DNA from: Haloarchaeobius salinus
Lineage (GTDB): Archaea; Halobacteriota; Halobacteria; Halobacteriales; Natrialbaceae
Assembly (NCBI RefSeq): GCF_024464185.1
Contig: NZ_JANHAU010000001.1
Coordinates: forward strand, 682,001-746,000
Length of the DNA: 64,000 bases
Reading direction: 5' to 3'
Shown: one piece after another, positions 1 through 8,982 of the stretch
Position numbering within the stretch: position 1 is the first letter of the stretch
How the letters are laid out: each line of letters starts with the position of its first letter
Position numbers and translations under genes: made by a program
Notes under the pieces: model-generated
What the model saw: the letters and a program-made list of their open reading frames with translations, nothing else
What the model was told of the DNA's origin: nothing
Databases searched by the model: none

Positions 1-11
1 GCTCTACGGGC

Positions 12-401
12 ATGAGACGCCGTGCCCTCCTCGCGACGACCGGCGCGCTGGCCTCGTTAGCCGGGTGTTCAGTACTGTCCTCCGGGTCCGCGACTCTCGA
101 TTTGTCCGTATTCAATCACGATGACAGTCCGTACACGGTCCTCATCGAACTGGTACGTCCAGGCGAGAACCGGTCGCGAAGTGAGGCACTCGTTTACGAC
201 GCTCGCTTCGATGTCCCTGCTGACGGCGGTGAGACCCGTGAGGCGGTCGTCGAGAAGCGACCCTACATCGCACGCTACGACGCCTACGAGGACGACAACT
301 TCCTGACCGACCAGGACCACTTCCACTACTACCCTCACGACGACGGCGACGACTTCATCGCCTTCGATATCGACGACCAGGGAACGCTGACGCACCGCTG
401 A
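12..401 (+). CDS. Tat-type lipoprotein, small, function unknown
   Basis: This 129-residue protein starts with a twin/triple arginine n-region (MRRRALLATTG), a short hydrophobic stretch and a lipobox LAGC with the acceptor cysteine at residue 19. It is therefore predicted to be exported by Tat and anchored as a lipoprotein on the outer face of the membrane. The mature part is short, acidic and rich in Asp, His and Tyr towards the C terminus (DQDHFHYYPHDDGDD), a composition that could bind metal, although no recognised domain is visible. It converges on the membrane-protein gene that ends at 415. Only 11 bases lie upstream in the window, so the promoter cannot be judged. Function unknown. Confidence 0.75.
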   Translation: MRRRALLATTGALASLAGCSVLSSGSATLDLSVFNHDDSPYTVLIELVRPGENRSRSEALVYDARFDVPADGGETREAVVEKRPYIARYDAYEDDNFLTDQDHFHYYPHDDGDDFIAFDIDDQGTLTHR

Positions 402-414
402 GCCGCCAGGCGGG

Positions 415-693
415 TCACTCAACCTGCTGGTAGAGAGCTACCGTCACGAGCGCGAAGCCGGCCGCCAGCGCGACGGCCTGTCCCAGTCGCCGCACCGCGG
501 GATCGAGCCCCACCAGCCCGTCCGCGACCCCGAGCGCGCCAGCGGCCGTCAGCGTGGCCAGCCCGACCGCCAGCCAGAGCAGCGGCCGCGAGGCGGTCCG
601 CCGGTGTGCCCGGTAGGCGACGTGCGTGACGACGCCGCCGAGCGCGACCGAGACCGCGTTCGCGAGGACGGCGAACGCTGTCGTGGAGACCAT
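415..693 (-). CDS. Small three-helix membrane protein (DUF7521-like)
   Basis: This 92-residue protein has three predicted membrane helices, at about residues 5-27, 37-57 and 68-88, with a basic loop (YRAHRRTASR) after the first. Haloarchaeal genomes carry many such small three-helix proteins, often next to winged-helix regulators. I recall the family as DUF7521, from memory only. It lies 24 bp downstream of the DoxX gene on the same strand and could be cotranscribed with it. No catalytic motif is visible. Confidence 0.7.
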   Translation of the reverse strand: MVSTTAFAVLANAVSVALGGVVTHVAYRAHRRTASRPLLWLAVGLATLTAAGALGVADGLVGLDPAVRRLGQAVALAAGFALVTVALYQQVE

Positions 694-717
694 CGTGGGA
701 CGGGGACCCCGGTCGGG

Positions 718-1248
718 TCACCCGAGGAGGTACTGGACCGGGCGGTTCTCCCGGACGAAGTCGCGCTCCTCGAGGTAGGCGTCCACGCCGAGGATGCGGC
801 CGGCCCCGAACGCCCCGAGGCCGAACAGCAGCAGCGCGTAGACGATGTGGGAGTCGATGACGATGCCGTTCGCGAGCGGCAGGCTGGCCGCCCAGTAGAA
901 CACCATCATGATCGCGCCCCAGAACGCGCTGAACCGGACGAACGCCCCGAGCAGGAGCGCGAGCCCGACGAGCGTGAGCCCCCAGGCGTTCAGCGGGTCG
1001 ATGAGCCAGAGGTACTCGTTGGCCATGGTCGCCCACATCCCGCCGAAGGGGTTGCCCTCCGGGATGGCGTTCGTGAGGAAGCCACCGGCCGACCAGCTCG
1101 GGTCGAGGACCTTCGTGATGCCCGCGTAGAAGAAGGTCCAGCCCATGATGAGCCGGAGCGCCAGCAGCGAGTAGCCGACCCACGTCTCCGAGTAGTTGAA
1201 CCGGGCGCTACGTCCGAACAGCTCGGTCTCGAGTTCGTTGGTTGCCAT
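718..1248 (-). CDS. DoxX family membrane protein
   Basis: This 176-residue protein has four membrane helices, at about residues 23-45, 85-105, 107-125 and 132-152, and the DoxX signature near the first helix (LRLIMGWTFFYAGITKVLDP). DoxX proteins are small quinone/redox-linked membrane proteins; the role of the haloarchaeal ones is not settled. The open frame extends 53 codons further upstream, but that stretch is basic and unlike haloarchaeal protein, so the ATG at 1248 (MATNELETELFG) was chosen. It diverges from the amidohydrolase gene at 1401, leaving about 150 bp for two promoters. Confidence 0.85.
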   Translation of the reverse strand: MATNELETELFGRSARFNYSETWVGYSLLALRLIMGWTFFYAGITKVLDPSWSAGGFLTNAIPEGNPFGGMWATMANEYLWLIDPLNAWGLTLVGLALLLGAFVRFSAFWGAIMMVFYWAASLPLANGIVIDSHIVYALLLFGLGAFGAGRILGVDAYLEERDFVRENRPVQYLLG

Positions 1249-1400
1249 GGGCCTGTCACCTCTACACGTGAACATGGTCGGGGAAACCCCTTCAACCGGG
1301 GCTCCGGTTCCCAGACGCTGAAAAGCGGGCGCGTAGCAGCGACGAGCAGGAGACCGCCGCATCCGGAACGGTTTTGCCCACGGCAGGCGGGGCAGGGAAC

Positions 1401-2936
1401 ATGACAACAGCGGCTGACCGCGTCCTCACGAACGCGGAGGTACACACGCTCGCGGACCCCGACGAGACGTACGAGGCCGTCGCCATCCGCGACGGTGAAA
1501 TCGTCCGACTCGACAGCGCGTACGAGATCGACTTCCTCGTCGGCGTCGACACCGACGTCGTCGACTGCGGCGGCCGGACCGTGGTTCCGGGCTTCGTCGA
1601 CGCGCACACGCACATGCAGCAGCTCGGGCAGTACCAGGTCCACGCCGACCTCTCCGACGCGGGCTCCGCCGACGAGGCCGTGGAGACGCTCGCCAGCGAC
1701 GCGGCCGACGACGGCGACTGGCTGCTCGGGTTCGGCTGGGACGAGTCCGGGTGGGGCGAGCCGCGCTACCTCACGCGCGAGGATCTCGACCGCGTCAGCG
1801 ACGAGCGTCCGGTCGCCGCGGTCAGAGTGGACATGCACACCGCCGCGCTGAACTCGGTCGCGCTGGAGCGGCTCCGGGACGAGATGCCGGCCGACGACGT
1901 CCGCACCGACGACGGCGAGCCGACCGGTGTCGTCGTCGAGGACGCCGTCGAGCCGGTGTGGGACGCCATCGACCCCGACCCCGCGGAGACGCACGAACTC
2001 CTGACGGCGGCGCGGGACTACGCCCACCGCCACGGCGTCACCGCCGTCCACGACATGGTTCGCCAGTCCCACGCGCCGCGGGTGTACCGCGAGCTCAACC
2101 TCGAGGACGCGCTGGACCTGCGGGTCCGCATCAACTACTGGAGCGACCACCTCGACGCCGTGCGCGAGGCGGGGCTCCGGACGAACCACGGCAGCGAGTT
2201 CGTCCGGACGGGGGCCATCAAGTCGTTCACCGACGGAAGCTTCGGCGGCCGCACCGCGAAGCTCTCCGAGCCCTACGCCGACGACCCGGAGGAGACCGGC
2301 ACCTGGGTCGTCGACCCCGGCGAGCTCCGCGATATAACGACGAAGGCGGACGACGCCGGGCTCCAGTGCACCGTCCACGCCATCGGCGACGAGGCCGTCG
2401 AGGAGACGCTGTCGGCGTTCGAGGCGACGGCGGACCCGGGTGCGGCCCGCCACCGCGTGGAGCACGTCGAGCTCGCGACCGACGAGCACGTCGAGCGCTT
2501 CGCCGAGTCCGGTGTCGTCGCGTCCTGCCAGCCGAACTTCCTCCAGTGGGCCGACGAGGGCGGGCTGTACGACCAGCGCCTCGGCGAGGACCGTCGGAAG
2601 CTGTCGAACCGCTACCGCGACCTGCTCGACGCCGGCGTGCACCTCGCGTTCTCCAGCGACACCATGCCGATGGACCCACTGCTCGGCGTCGGGCTCGCGG
2701 TGAGCGCATCGAGCGAGCACCAGCGCATCTCGGTGACGGAGGCGCTGCGGGCGTACACCCTCGGCGGCGCGTACGCCGGTTTCGACGAGGACCGCATGGG
2801 GACCGTCGAGGTCGGGAAGGTGGCCGACTTCGCGGTGCTGGAGGCGTCGCCGTGGGAGGTCGACGCCGACGAGATCCGCGACATCGACGTGGCGATGACG
2901 GTCGTCGACGGCGAGGTCGTCTACGACGGACGGTAG
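1401..2936 (+). CDS. Amidohydrolase of the YtcJ/amidohydrolase_3 type
   Basis: This 511-residue protein has the metal-dependent hydrolase TIM-barrel layout. An N-terminal beta-sandwich strand runs into VVPGFVDAHTHMQ (about residues 62-74, metal-binding HxH). HAIGDEAV lies near residue 320, RVEHVELA near 350, and the metal-ligand aspartate is in FSSDTMPMDP near 420. The C terminus returns to the sandwich (GKVADFAVLE). Its length fits YtcJ-like enzymes that hydrolyse amide or N-acyl bonds, but the substrate cannot be read from sequence. The ATG at 1401 was chosen over an in-frame start at 1374 because the domain begins directly after it. Confidence 0.88.
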   Translation: MTTAADRVLTNAEVHTLADPDETYEAVAIRDGEIVRLDSAYEIDFLVGVDTDVVDCGGRTVVPGFVDAHTHMQQLGQYQVHADLSDAGSADEAVETLASDAADDGDWLLGFGWDESGWGEPRYLTREDLDRVSDERPVAAVRVDMHTAALNSVALERLRDEMPADDVRTDDGEPTGVVVEDAVEPVWDAIDPDPAETHELLTAARDYAHRHGVTAVHDMVRQSHAPRVYRELNLEDALDLRVRINYWSDHLDAVREAGLRTNHGSEFVRTGAIKSFTDGSFGGRTAKLSEPYADDPEETGTWVVDPGELRDITTKADDAGLQCTVHAIGDEAVEETLSAFEATADPGAARHRVEHVELATDEHVERFAESGVVASCQPNFLQWADEGGLYDQRLGEDRRKLSNRYRDLLDAGVHLAFSSDTMPMDPLLGVGLAVSASSEHQRISVTEALRAYTLGGAYAGFDEDRMGTVEVGKVADFAVLEASPWEVDADEIRDIDVAMTVVDGEVVYDGR

Positions 2937-2954
2937 TCGAGCGGCGCTCTCCGC

Positions 2955-3281
2955 TCAGACCGCCAGCAGCAGCCACAGCGCCCCCATCCCGGCCGCCAGC
3001 GTCCACGCCATGCTCTCGGTTCGCCAGGCGACGACGGTGGCGACCCCGCCGGCGGCGACCTTCGGCGTCAGGACCGCCACGGTGCCTTCGGGTGCGACCA
3101 GCGACGGGAGCACCAGCCCCGCCAGCACCGCGGCGGGGACGAGTTCGAGCGCGCGTTCGGCCAGTCGAGGCACCTCGTCGACGCGCTGGAACAGCACGAT
3201 GAACGACACGCGGACGAGGTAGCTCCCGACGGCGGCCGCGACGAACGCCGCCCAGAGGATCGGGTCGGACAGCGAGGTCAC
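2955..3281 (-). CDS. azlD: AzlD-like subunit of a branched-chain amino acid exporter
   Basis: This 108-residue protein has three or four membrane helices (LWAAFVAAAVGSYLVRVSF, ELVPAAVLAGLVLPSLV and two C-terminal segments), the size and pattern of AzlD. With AzlC it forms a two-component exporter; in Bacillus the pair mediates azaleucine resistance and branched-chain amino acid efflux. It starts with GTG at 3281 and overlaps the azlC stop codon by 4 bp (GTGA), as expected for translationally coupled subunits. The substrate in this organism is inferred only from the family. Confidence 0.87.
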   Translation of the reverse strand: MTSLSDPILWAAFVAAAVGSYLVRVSFIVLFQRVDEVPRLAERALELVPAAVLAGLVLPSLVAPEGTVAVLTPKVAAGGVATVVAWRTESMAWTLAAGMGALWLLLAV

Positions 3282-4036
3282 GGTTCGCCCTCCGTGGTGC
3301 CGTCTGGCGTCCTGTCCGGGCGGTCCGCTGGCGGTTCGTCGTCCGCGCCGTCGGGGTCCGCCACGAGTCCGAGACCGACACCCGCGAGTGCTGCGATGAC
3401 CAGCCCGAGGTCGAACGGGACGTCGAGGCCGGCGGTCGCGCCGACGCCGCCGACGGCCGCCGCGACGACCCCGCCGCGGTCCCGGACGTTCGGGACGAGC
3501 AGCGCGAGGAACAGCAGCGGGATGGCGAACTCCAGGTGCCACGCGGGCGGGAGTCCGGTCCCGAGCGACGCGCCGGCGGTGACGGAGACGGTCCACGTGA
3601 CCCACAGCGGGAGCGCGGTGCCGAAGTAGTACGCCCGCCGGTCGACGGACCCCTCGGCCCGGAACTTCGCCACCGAGAGGGCGTACGTCACGTCCAGCAG
3701 GAAGAAGGAGAGCACGAGCCGCGAGCGGCGGGAGAACGACTGGAGGTAGGGGGCGATGCTCGCGCTGTACATCGCGTAGCGCAGGTTGACGACGATGGCG
3801 GTGAGGACGGCGACGGCGACCGGCGCGTCGCGGGCGAGCAGCTCCATCATGGCGAGCTGGGCGGCCCCGGCGAACAGCAGGGCGGCCGACCAGAGCGCGG
3901 TCACGGGATCGAGACCGAGGTTCGCGGCCGCGACGCCGACGACCAGTCCGAACGGGACGTTCGCCGGCAGTGCCGGGAGGACGGCGCGTGCGCCGTCGAC
4001 GAACGCCGAACGCGCGGTCGAGGTCACGTCTCGCAC
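3278..4036 (-). CDS. azlC: AzlC family permease, branched-chain amino acid exporter
   Basis: This 252-residue membrane protein carries the AzlC signature near the N terminus (LPALPANVPFGLVVGV) followed by the conserved AGAAQLAMMELL and NLRYAMYSASIAPYL segments. Six or more membrane helices are predicted. A charged, proline-rich tail of about 30 residues follows the last helix and is probably cytoplasmic. It is the first gene of a two-gene operon with azlD. The upstream region (4037-4220) is shared with the divergent nadA operon. Confidence 0.88.
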   Translation of the reverse strand: MRDVTSTARSAFVDGARAVLPALPANVPFGLVVGVAAANLGLDPVTALWSAALLFAGAAQLAMMELLARDAPVAVAVLTAIVVNLRYAMYSASIAPYLQSFSRRSRLVLSFFLLDVTYALSVAKFRAEGSVDRRAYYFGTALPLWVTWTVSVTAGASLGTGLPPAWHLEFAIPLLFLALLVPNVRDRGGVVAAAVGGVGATAGLDVPFDLGLVIAALAGVGLGLVADPDGADDEPPADRPDRTPDGTTEGEP

Positions 4037-4220
4037 TCGTCCAGTGGGCCCCTGTCGGTTGTGGTTCCGGCAGTCCGGTCGCCAATACCGTGCGAATATG
4101 TGTCATGAATGGCCGGTAAGAGGGGCTCCCAACCGCCAGTCCGCTCCTTTGAAGAGAAAAGTTATTCAATACCCGGGACAGAGTTGCTAGTCACCCACAG
4201 GTGGACACATCGTGCCAAGA
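4037..4220. promoter_or_regulatory. Divergent azlC / nadA promoter region
   Basis: This 184-bp gap separates the azlC start from the nadA start. An AT-rich block, GAAGAGAAAAGTTATTCAAT at 4150-4169, stands out against the GC-rich background and resembles an archaeal BRE plus TATA box. It lies about 55-65 bp before the nadA ATG at 4221, so a short 5' leader is likely if it is used. No clear riboswitch-like fold was seen. The placement is inferred from base composition. Confidence 0.45.
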
Positions 4221-5345
4221 ATGGAAACTGCGGACTTCGATACGGAGCTCAGTCTCTTCAAGTACGACAACCTGGAACAGCTTCCACCGGAGTACCGCGA
4301 CCTCGACGAGTCCGAACGCACCGAACGGATCGAGGCCGCCAAGACGGCACTCGGCGACGACGTCGTCATCCTCGGCCACAACTACCAGCGCCGGGAGATC
4401 GTCGAGCACGCCGACTTCATCGGCGACTCCTACCAGCTGAGCAAGGAGGCCGCCGCGGCCGACGCGCCATACGTCGTCTTCGGCGGGGTGACGTTCATGG
4501 CGGAGTCCGCCGACATCATCACCGACGACGAGCAGTCCGTCATCCTCCCGTCGATGGAGGCCTCCTGTCCCATGGCCGGGATGGCGGAGGCGCTCCAGGT
4601 CGACGCCGCCTGGGAGGAGATCACGAACGCGGCCCCCGACGCCGACATCGTCCCCATCACGTACATGAACAGCTACGCCGACCTGAAGGCGTTCTGTGCC
4701 GAGCAGGGCGGGCTGGTCTGTACGTCCTCCAACGCCCACCGCGCGTTCGAGTGGGCGTTCGAGCGCGGCGACAAGGTGCTGTTCCTGCCCGACAAGCACC
4801 TCGGCGAGAACACGGCCCACCGGCTCGGCATGGCGGACGACGTCGCCGAGTGGGACCCGTGGGACCCCGAGGGGAAGGACGCCGAGCAGGTCGCCGAATC
4901 GGACATCATCCTCTGGGACGGCTACTGCCAGGTCCACGAGCGCTTCCGGGTCGACCACATCGAGCAGGTGCGCGCGGAGCACGAGGACGCGAAGGTCATC
5001 GTCCACCCCGAGTGCCGCCGCGAGGTCGTTGAGGCCGCCGACGTGGCCGGCTCCACGGCGACCATCACGCAGACCATCGAGGACGCCGACCCCGGCGACA
5101 CCTGGGCCATCGGCACCGAGATACACCTGACGAACCACCTCTCGCGCTGGCACCCCGAGGTGAACGTCCTGCCGCTGTGTGGCGACGCCTGCATGGACTG
5201 CAACGCCATGCGCCAGATCGACCCGAACTACCTCACCTGGGTGCTGGAGGAGCTGGTCGAGGGCCGCGAGCGCAACGTTATCGAGGTCGCACCCGGCGAG
5301 AAGGAGCTCGCGAAGGTCGCCCTCGACCGCATGCTGGAGGTCTGA
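4221..5345 (+). CDS. nadA: Quinolinate synthase NadA
   Basis: This enzyme condenses iminoaspartate with dihydroxyacetone phosphate to give quinolinate, the NAD precursor, using a [4Fe-4S] cluster. The 374-residue product has the three cysteine regions expected for the cluster: Cys116 in EASCPMAG, Cys265 in HPECRREV, and the CGDACMDC segment (Cys320, 324 and 327). DDVVILGHNYQRREI and GDSYQLSKEA are typical NadA motifs. A GTG three codons upstream (4212) is also in frame; the ATG fits the family start better. It is the first gene of nadA-nadB-nadC, 3 bp from nadB. Confidence 0.96.
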   Translation: METADFDTELSLFKYDNLEQLPPEYRDLDESERTERIEAAKTALGDDVVILGHNYQRREIVEHADFIGDSYQLSKEAAAADAPYVVFGGVTFMAESADIITDDEQSVILPSMEASCPMAGMAEALQVDAAWEEITNAAPDADIVPITYMNSYADLKAFCAEQGGLVCTSSNAHRAFEWAFERGDKVLFLPDKHLGENTAHRLGMADDVAEWDPWDPEGKDAEQVAESDIILWDGYCQVHERFRVDHIEQVRAEHEDAKVIVHPECRREVVEAADVAGSTATITQTIEDADPGDTWAIGTEIHLTNHLSRWHPEVNVLPLCGDACMDCNAMRQIDPNYLTWVLEELVEGRERNVIEVAPGEKELAKVALDRMLEV

Positions 5346-5348
5346 TCG

Positions 5349-6845
5349 ATGGCACGAGAGACCGACGTACTCGTGGTCGGCACCGGCATCGCGGGCTGTG
5401 CGGCCGCGCTCGGTGCCGCGCGCGAGGGCGCGGACGTGCTCGTCGTCACGAAAGCGGAGAAGCCCGAGGACGCCTCCTCGGACTGGGCGCAGGGCGGTAT
5501 CTCCACGACGGGCACCGACCCGGAGACGTTCAGGCAGGACATCCTCGACGCCAGCGCCGGCACCGCGGACGAGGCCGCCGTCGATGTACTCGTCGAGAAC
5601 GCAGACGACGCCGTGCAGGACGTGCTCGTGGACACCCTCGACGTGGACTTCGACGTCGACGCGGACACCGACGAGTTCGACTACACGCGCGAGGCCGCCC
5701 ACTCCGAGGAGCGCATCCTCCACGTGGACGCCTCGACCGGCCGGCACATCCTCCGGCCGTTCCTCAACCACCTCGCGAAGCACGACGACGTCGAGATCCT
5801 GGAGGACACCGCCGCGCTCGAACTGATCACCCACGAGGGGCGGGTCCACGGTGCGATGCTCGACACCGAGACGACCGGCGAGCCCGTCTACGCCGGCACC
5901 ACCGTCCTCGCGACGGGCGGCATCGGCGACCTGTTCGGGCGCAGCACGAACCCCACGGGTTCGACCGGCGACGGCATCGCGATGGCCGCCCTGGCGGGAG
6001 CCGACGTCGCGGACATGGAGTTCGTGCAGTTCCACCCGACCGCCTACGCCGGCGACGACCCGTTCCTGCTCTCGGAGGCCATCCGGGGCGAGGGCGGGCT
6101 CCTGCGGAACGGCGACGGCGAGCGGTTCATGCCCGGCTATCACGACGACGCCGAACTCGCGCCCCGCGACGTGGTCGCCCGCGCCGTGCAGGACGAGATC
6201 GGAGACACGGGCGAGGTCACGCTGGACGTGTCGACGCTCGGCGAGCCGTTCGACGAGGCGTTCCCGGGGCTCGCCGCCAAGTGCGCGGAGCGCGACGTCG
6301 ACTGGGAGTCCGGCATCCCGGTCGCCCCCTGCGAGCACTTCCTCTGTGGCGGCGTCGACGTCGACCACGAGGGCAGCGCGAGCCTCGACCGCCTGTACGC
6401 CGTCGGCGAGTGCGCCCGGACCGGCGTCCACGGTGCGAACCGCCTCGCCAGCACGAGCCTGCTGGAAGGGCTGGTCTGGGGCCTGCGCGCCGGTGAGGAC
6501 GCTGTCGGCGTGGAACCCGAGGTCGTCGAGGCCCCGGAGCTGCTCGACCGCGACCCGGACCTACCAGAGCGGTTCGCCGCCGAGAAATTCCACCGGCTCC
6601 GCCGGACCATGGACGAGTACGTCGGCCTGCGCCGGACCCCGACGGACCTCGGCCGCGCACAGGCCGTCCTCCGGCGGCTGAAGGGCGAGGTCGACGCCTA
6701 TGTCCGCACCCGGACCGCGCGGGACCTCTACGAGCTCCGGAACGCGAGCGTCACCGCGCTGCTCGTCGCGCGGGCCGCCAGCGAGAACGACGAGAGCGTC
6801 GGCTGTCACTTCGTCGAGCAGCCGGCGGCGGCCGGCCAGCACTGA
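5349..6845 (+). CDS. nadB: L-aspartate oxidase NadB
   Basis: This FAD enzyme oxidises L-aspartate to iminoaspartate, the substrate of NadA. The 498-residue protein begins with a dinucleotide-binding fold (VVGTGIAGCAAALGA, residues 8-22), then shows SSDWAQGGIS, EFVQFHPTAY and the C-terminal flavin motif GANRLASTSLLEGLVWG. It is slightly shorter than bacterial NadB (about 530-540 residues), with the difference in the C-terminal helical domain. Its stop codon overlaps the nadC start by one base (TGATG), which supports translational coupling. Substrate channelling with NadA is plausible but inferred. Confidence 0.96.
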   Translation: MARETDVLVVGTGIAGCAAALGAAREGADVLVVTKAEKPEDASSDWAQGGISTTGTDPETFRQDILDASAGTADEAAVDVLVENADDAVQDVLVDTLDVDFDVDADTDEFDYTREAAHSEERILHVDASTGRHILRPFLNHLAKHDDVEILEDTAALELITHEGRVHGAMLDTETTGEPVYAGTTVLATGGIGDLFGRSTNPTGSTGDGIAMAALAGADVADMEFVQFHPTAYAGDDPFLLSEAIRGEGGLLRNGDGERFMPGYHDDAELAPRDVVARAVQDEIGDTGEVTLDVSTLGEPFDEAFPGLAAKCAERDVDWESGIPVAPCEHFLCGGVDVDHEGSASLDRLYAVGECARTGVHGANRLASTSLLEGLVWGLRAGEDAVGVEPEVVEAPELLDRDPDLPERFAAEKFHRLRRTMDEYVGLRRTPTDLGRAQAVLRRLKGEVDAYVRTRTARDLYELRNASVTALLVARAASENDESVGCHFVEQPAAAGQH

Positions 6846-7654
6846 TGCTGCACGACAGCCAGGTCGAGGCGTGGCTCCGCGAGGACCTCGGCCACCACGA
6901 CGTGACCAACGAGGTGCCCGGCGAGACGACCGGGCGACTGGTCGCCAGGGAGGGCGGCGTCGCCGCGGGACTCGACGCCGCCGAGCGCGTCTTCGACTAC
7001 CTCGACGTCGACGTGACCGAGCGCGTCGGCGAGGGGAGACAGATAGATTCGGGCGACACCGTGCTCCGCGTCGCCGGCCCCGCGAAGGCCGTCCTCCGGG
7101 GCGAGCGCGTCGCGGTCAACGTCGCCGGCCACGCCTCCGGCGTCGCCACCCGGACCCGGCGCGCGGTCGACGCAGCCCGCGAGGTGGACGACGACGTACG
7201 TATCGCCGCCACCCGGAAGACGACGCCCGGGCTCCGCGAGCTGGAGAAGCGGGCGGTCGTGGCGGGCGGCGGCGACACCCACCGGCTCGACCTCTCGCAC
7301 ATGGTGATGGTGAAGGACAACCACATCGAGGAGCTGGGGCTGGAGGACGCCGTCGCGCACTTCCGCGAGCGCGTCTCCTTCGCCACGAAGGTCGAGGTGG
7401 AGGTCGAGTCGCCGGAGGACGCCCCGCGTGCTGCCGAGGCCGGCGCGGACGTGGTGCTCCTCGACAACATGAGCCCCGAGCGCACGACCGAGGCGGTCGA
7501 CCTGCTGCCCGACGGGGTGCTCGCGGAGGCCTCGGGCGGCATCACCGTCGAGACGGTGGCGGACTACGCGACCACCGGCGTCGACGTCATCTCGATGGGC
7601 TCGCTGACCCACTCGGCGGCGAGTCTGGACTACTCCTTCCGCACCGGCGAGTGA
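6845..7654 (+). CDS. nadC: Nicotinate-nucleotide pyrophosphorylase NadC
   Basis: Quinolinate phosphoribosyltransferase makes nicotinate mononucleotide from quinolinate and PRPP, completing the de novo NAD branch begun by the two upstream genes. The 269-residue protein has the family landmarks RKTTPGLRELEKRAV, HRLDLSHMVMVKDNHI, the acidic VEVEVES strand, VVLLDNMSPE and EASGGITVET. Length and motif order are normal, with no key residue visibly missing. It is the last gene of the operon; 136 bp without an obvious gene follow. Confidence 0.96.
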   Translation: MLHDSQVEAWLREDLGHHDVTNEVPGETTGRLVAREGGVAAGLDAAERVFDYLDVDVTERVGEGRQIDSGDTVLRVAGPAKAVLRGERVAVNVAGHASGVATRTRRAVDAAREVDDDVRIAATRKTTPGLRELEKRAVVAGGGDTHRLDLSHMVMVKDNHIEELGLEDAVAHFRERVSFATKVEVEVESPEDAPRAAEAGADVVLLDNMSPERTTEAVDLLPDGVLAEASGGITVETVADYATTGVDVISMGSLTHSAASLDYSFRTGE

Positions 7655-7801
7655 GGGTGTCGCAGCCGGTCCCCCCCACGACACCCCAGGCACTACACAC
7701 GTAGCGTCCCCGTTCTTCGACCAGCGCTATGTTAGCAACGGACATGGGTACCGGACGGACGGGACTGGAGACGGTCCGCGGACTCGGGGGTGAGTCGACG
7801 G

Positions 7802-8620
7802 ATGGTTCGTAAACACACCTACTACCGGGCGGTGTCGGTGCTCTGGTTCTTCGGGTCGATGGTGGGCTTCATCGCGGTGGGGCTCGGGATGCTCGAGCCG
7901 ACCGTCCCGGCGTCGCTGGTCCCCAGCCGGGCCGTCGCCTTCGGTGGCGGTGTCGGCGTGGGGCTCGCCGGCCTGGCGGTCATCCAGTTGTTCCAGGCGA
8001 GAGCCTGGGTCCGGGCGGGCCGGCGTGCGGACCTCTCGCCCCAGGGTCTCGCGCTGCCCCTCCGGACGCCCGACATGGTGGGCGAGGTCGACGGCCGGCC
8101 CGTCCGAGCGTTCACGGTCAGTCGGTCGACCGGTGGCGGGGAGTCGAGCGGCAAGTCGATGTTCACCCGCATCGAGGCCGACCTGGACGAACCGGCCGGG
8201 ACGGGCTGTCTCCTCTACCCCCACGGCGACGCGAGCGCCGGCGACGAGGCCCTGCGTGACCTCCAGCTGCCGAGCGCCACCGTCGACGGCGTGCTCGCCA
8301 TGGGGCCCTCGGAGGAGTTCGCACGGGCTGTCCTCACGCCGACCGTCGTCGACACCCTCGAGGAGGCCGATTCCGTCGATGCCGTGTACGTGGGCGACGC
8401 CGGCGGACTGGTGGCGGAGATGGTGTCCGCCAACGACAGCTCGTTCCTCGGCGGGCTGGCCAAGCGGGCCATGAAGTCGCTCCCGGGTGGCGAGTCGTCG
8501 GCCGGCATCGAGACGAAGGGGGCGGTCCTCGAAGCCGACATGCTGGCCGAACAGACGCGGGCCGTCGCCGCCGTCGCAGAGGGGTTCGAGCAGGCCGACA
8601 GCACTGCTCCGACAGCGTGA
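7802..8620 (+). CDS. Two-helix membrane protein with soluble C-terminal domain, unknown
   Basis: This 272-residue protein has two membrane helices near the N terminus (about residues 10-31 and 46-64) and a soluble C-terminal region of about 200 residues. The soluble part contains beta-rich stretches such as GEVDGRPVRAFTVSR and GNDSSFLGGLAKRAMKS-like helices. The topology resembles haloarchaeal membrane-anchored proteins of unknown function. The ATG at 7802 was preferred over the GTG at 7790, which would add only MSRR. It converges with the small acidic gene that ends at 8652. I do not recognise the family. Confidence 0.7.
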   Translation: MVRKHTYYRAVSVLWFFGSMVGFIAVGLGMLEPTVPASLVPSRAVAFGGGVGVGLAGLAVIQLFQARAWVRAGRRADLSPQGLALPLRTPDMVGEVDGRPVRAFTVSRSTGGGESSGKSMFTRIEADLDEPAGTGCLLYPHGDASAGDEALRDLQLPSATVDGVLAMGPSEEFARAVLTPTVVDTLEEADSVDAVYVGDAGGLVAEMVSANDSSFLGGLAKRAMKSLPGGESSAGIETKGAVLEADMLAEQTRAVAAVAEGFEQADSTAPTA

Positions 8621-8651
8621 GGAACGCTGGCGACCGCCCACCCGCGACCGC

Positions 8652-8909
8652 CTATCCCTCGCCCTCGGACTGGAACGGCTCGCCGACGGAGCGCCGCGGG
8701 AGCAGGCTCATCACCTCGCTCCTGAGCTCGTCGGCCGAGGCGAAGGTGTCGGCGTCCGATCCCCGGACCGTCTCGCCGAGGTTCGCCTCGCCGTCCGCGA
8801 GCTGGAGGGTCACGTCCTCGCATTCGGTCGCCACCGCGTCCCTGCTGACGGGATAGTCGTACTCCGCGAGGAGCCCGTCGAGTTCGTTGAGTTTGTACTC
8901 GTGTGCCAT
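8652..8909 (-). CDS. Small acidic haloarchaeal protein (DUF5789-like)
   Basis: This 85-residue acidic protein (MAHEYKLNELDGLL...DYPVSRDAV) has the pattern of a widespread haloarchaeal family that I recall as DUF5789: a short N-terminal helix with KLNEL, then YPVSRD, and a C-terminal DELRSEVMSLLPRR segment. Function is unknown in the family. The ATG at 8909 is the only good start. It is followed on the same strand by nothing within 30 bp, and the 74-bp gap upstream separates it from the regulator gene that ends at 8983. Confidence 0.72.
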   Translation of the reverse strand: MAHEYKLNELDGLLAEYDYPVSRDAVATECEDVTLQLADGEANLGETVRGSDADTFASADELRSEVMSLLPRRSVGEPFQSEGEG

Positions 8910-8982
8910 CGTGTCGTGGTTCGGCGGCCGGGCCGATAGCCGTGGTTACCGGTTCCGTACCGTATCGTTGCTCTCGACGGTG

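Noticed and set aside
419-1183. Long Arg-, Gly-rich frames overlapping real genes on the opposite or same strand (for example here, 1751-3202, 2227-3381 and 20912-22621)
   Set aside because: In high-GC DNA the third-position bias makes long stop-free antisense frames; these are basic and lack domains, while the genes chosen are acidic and recognisable.
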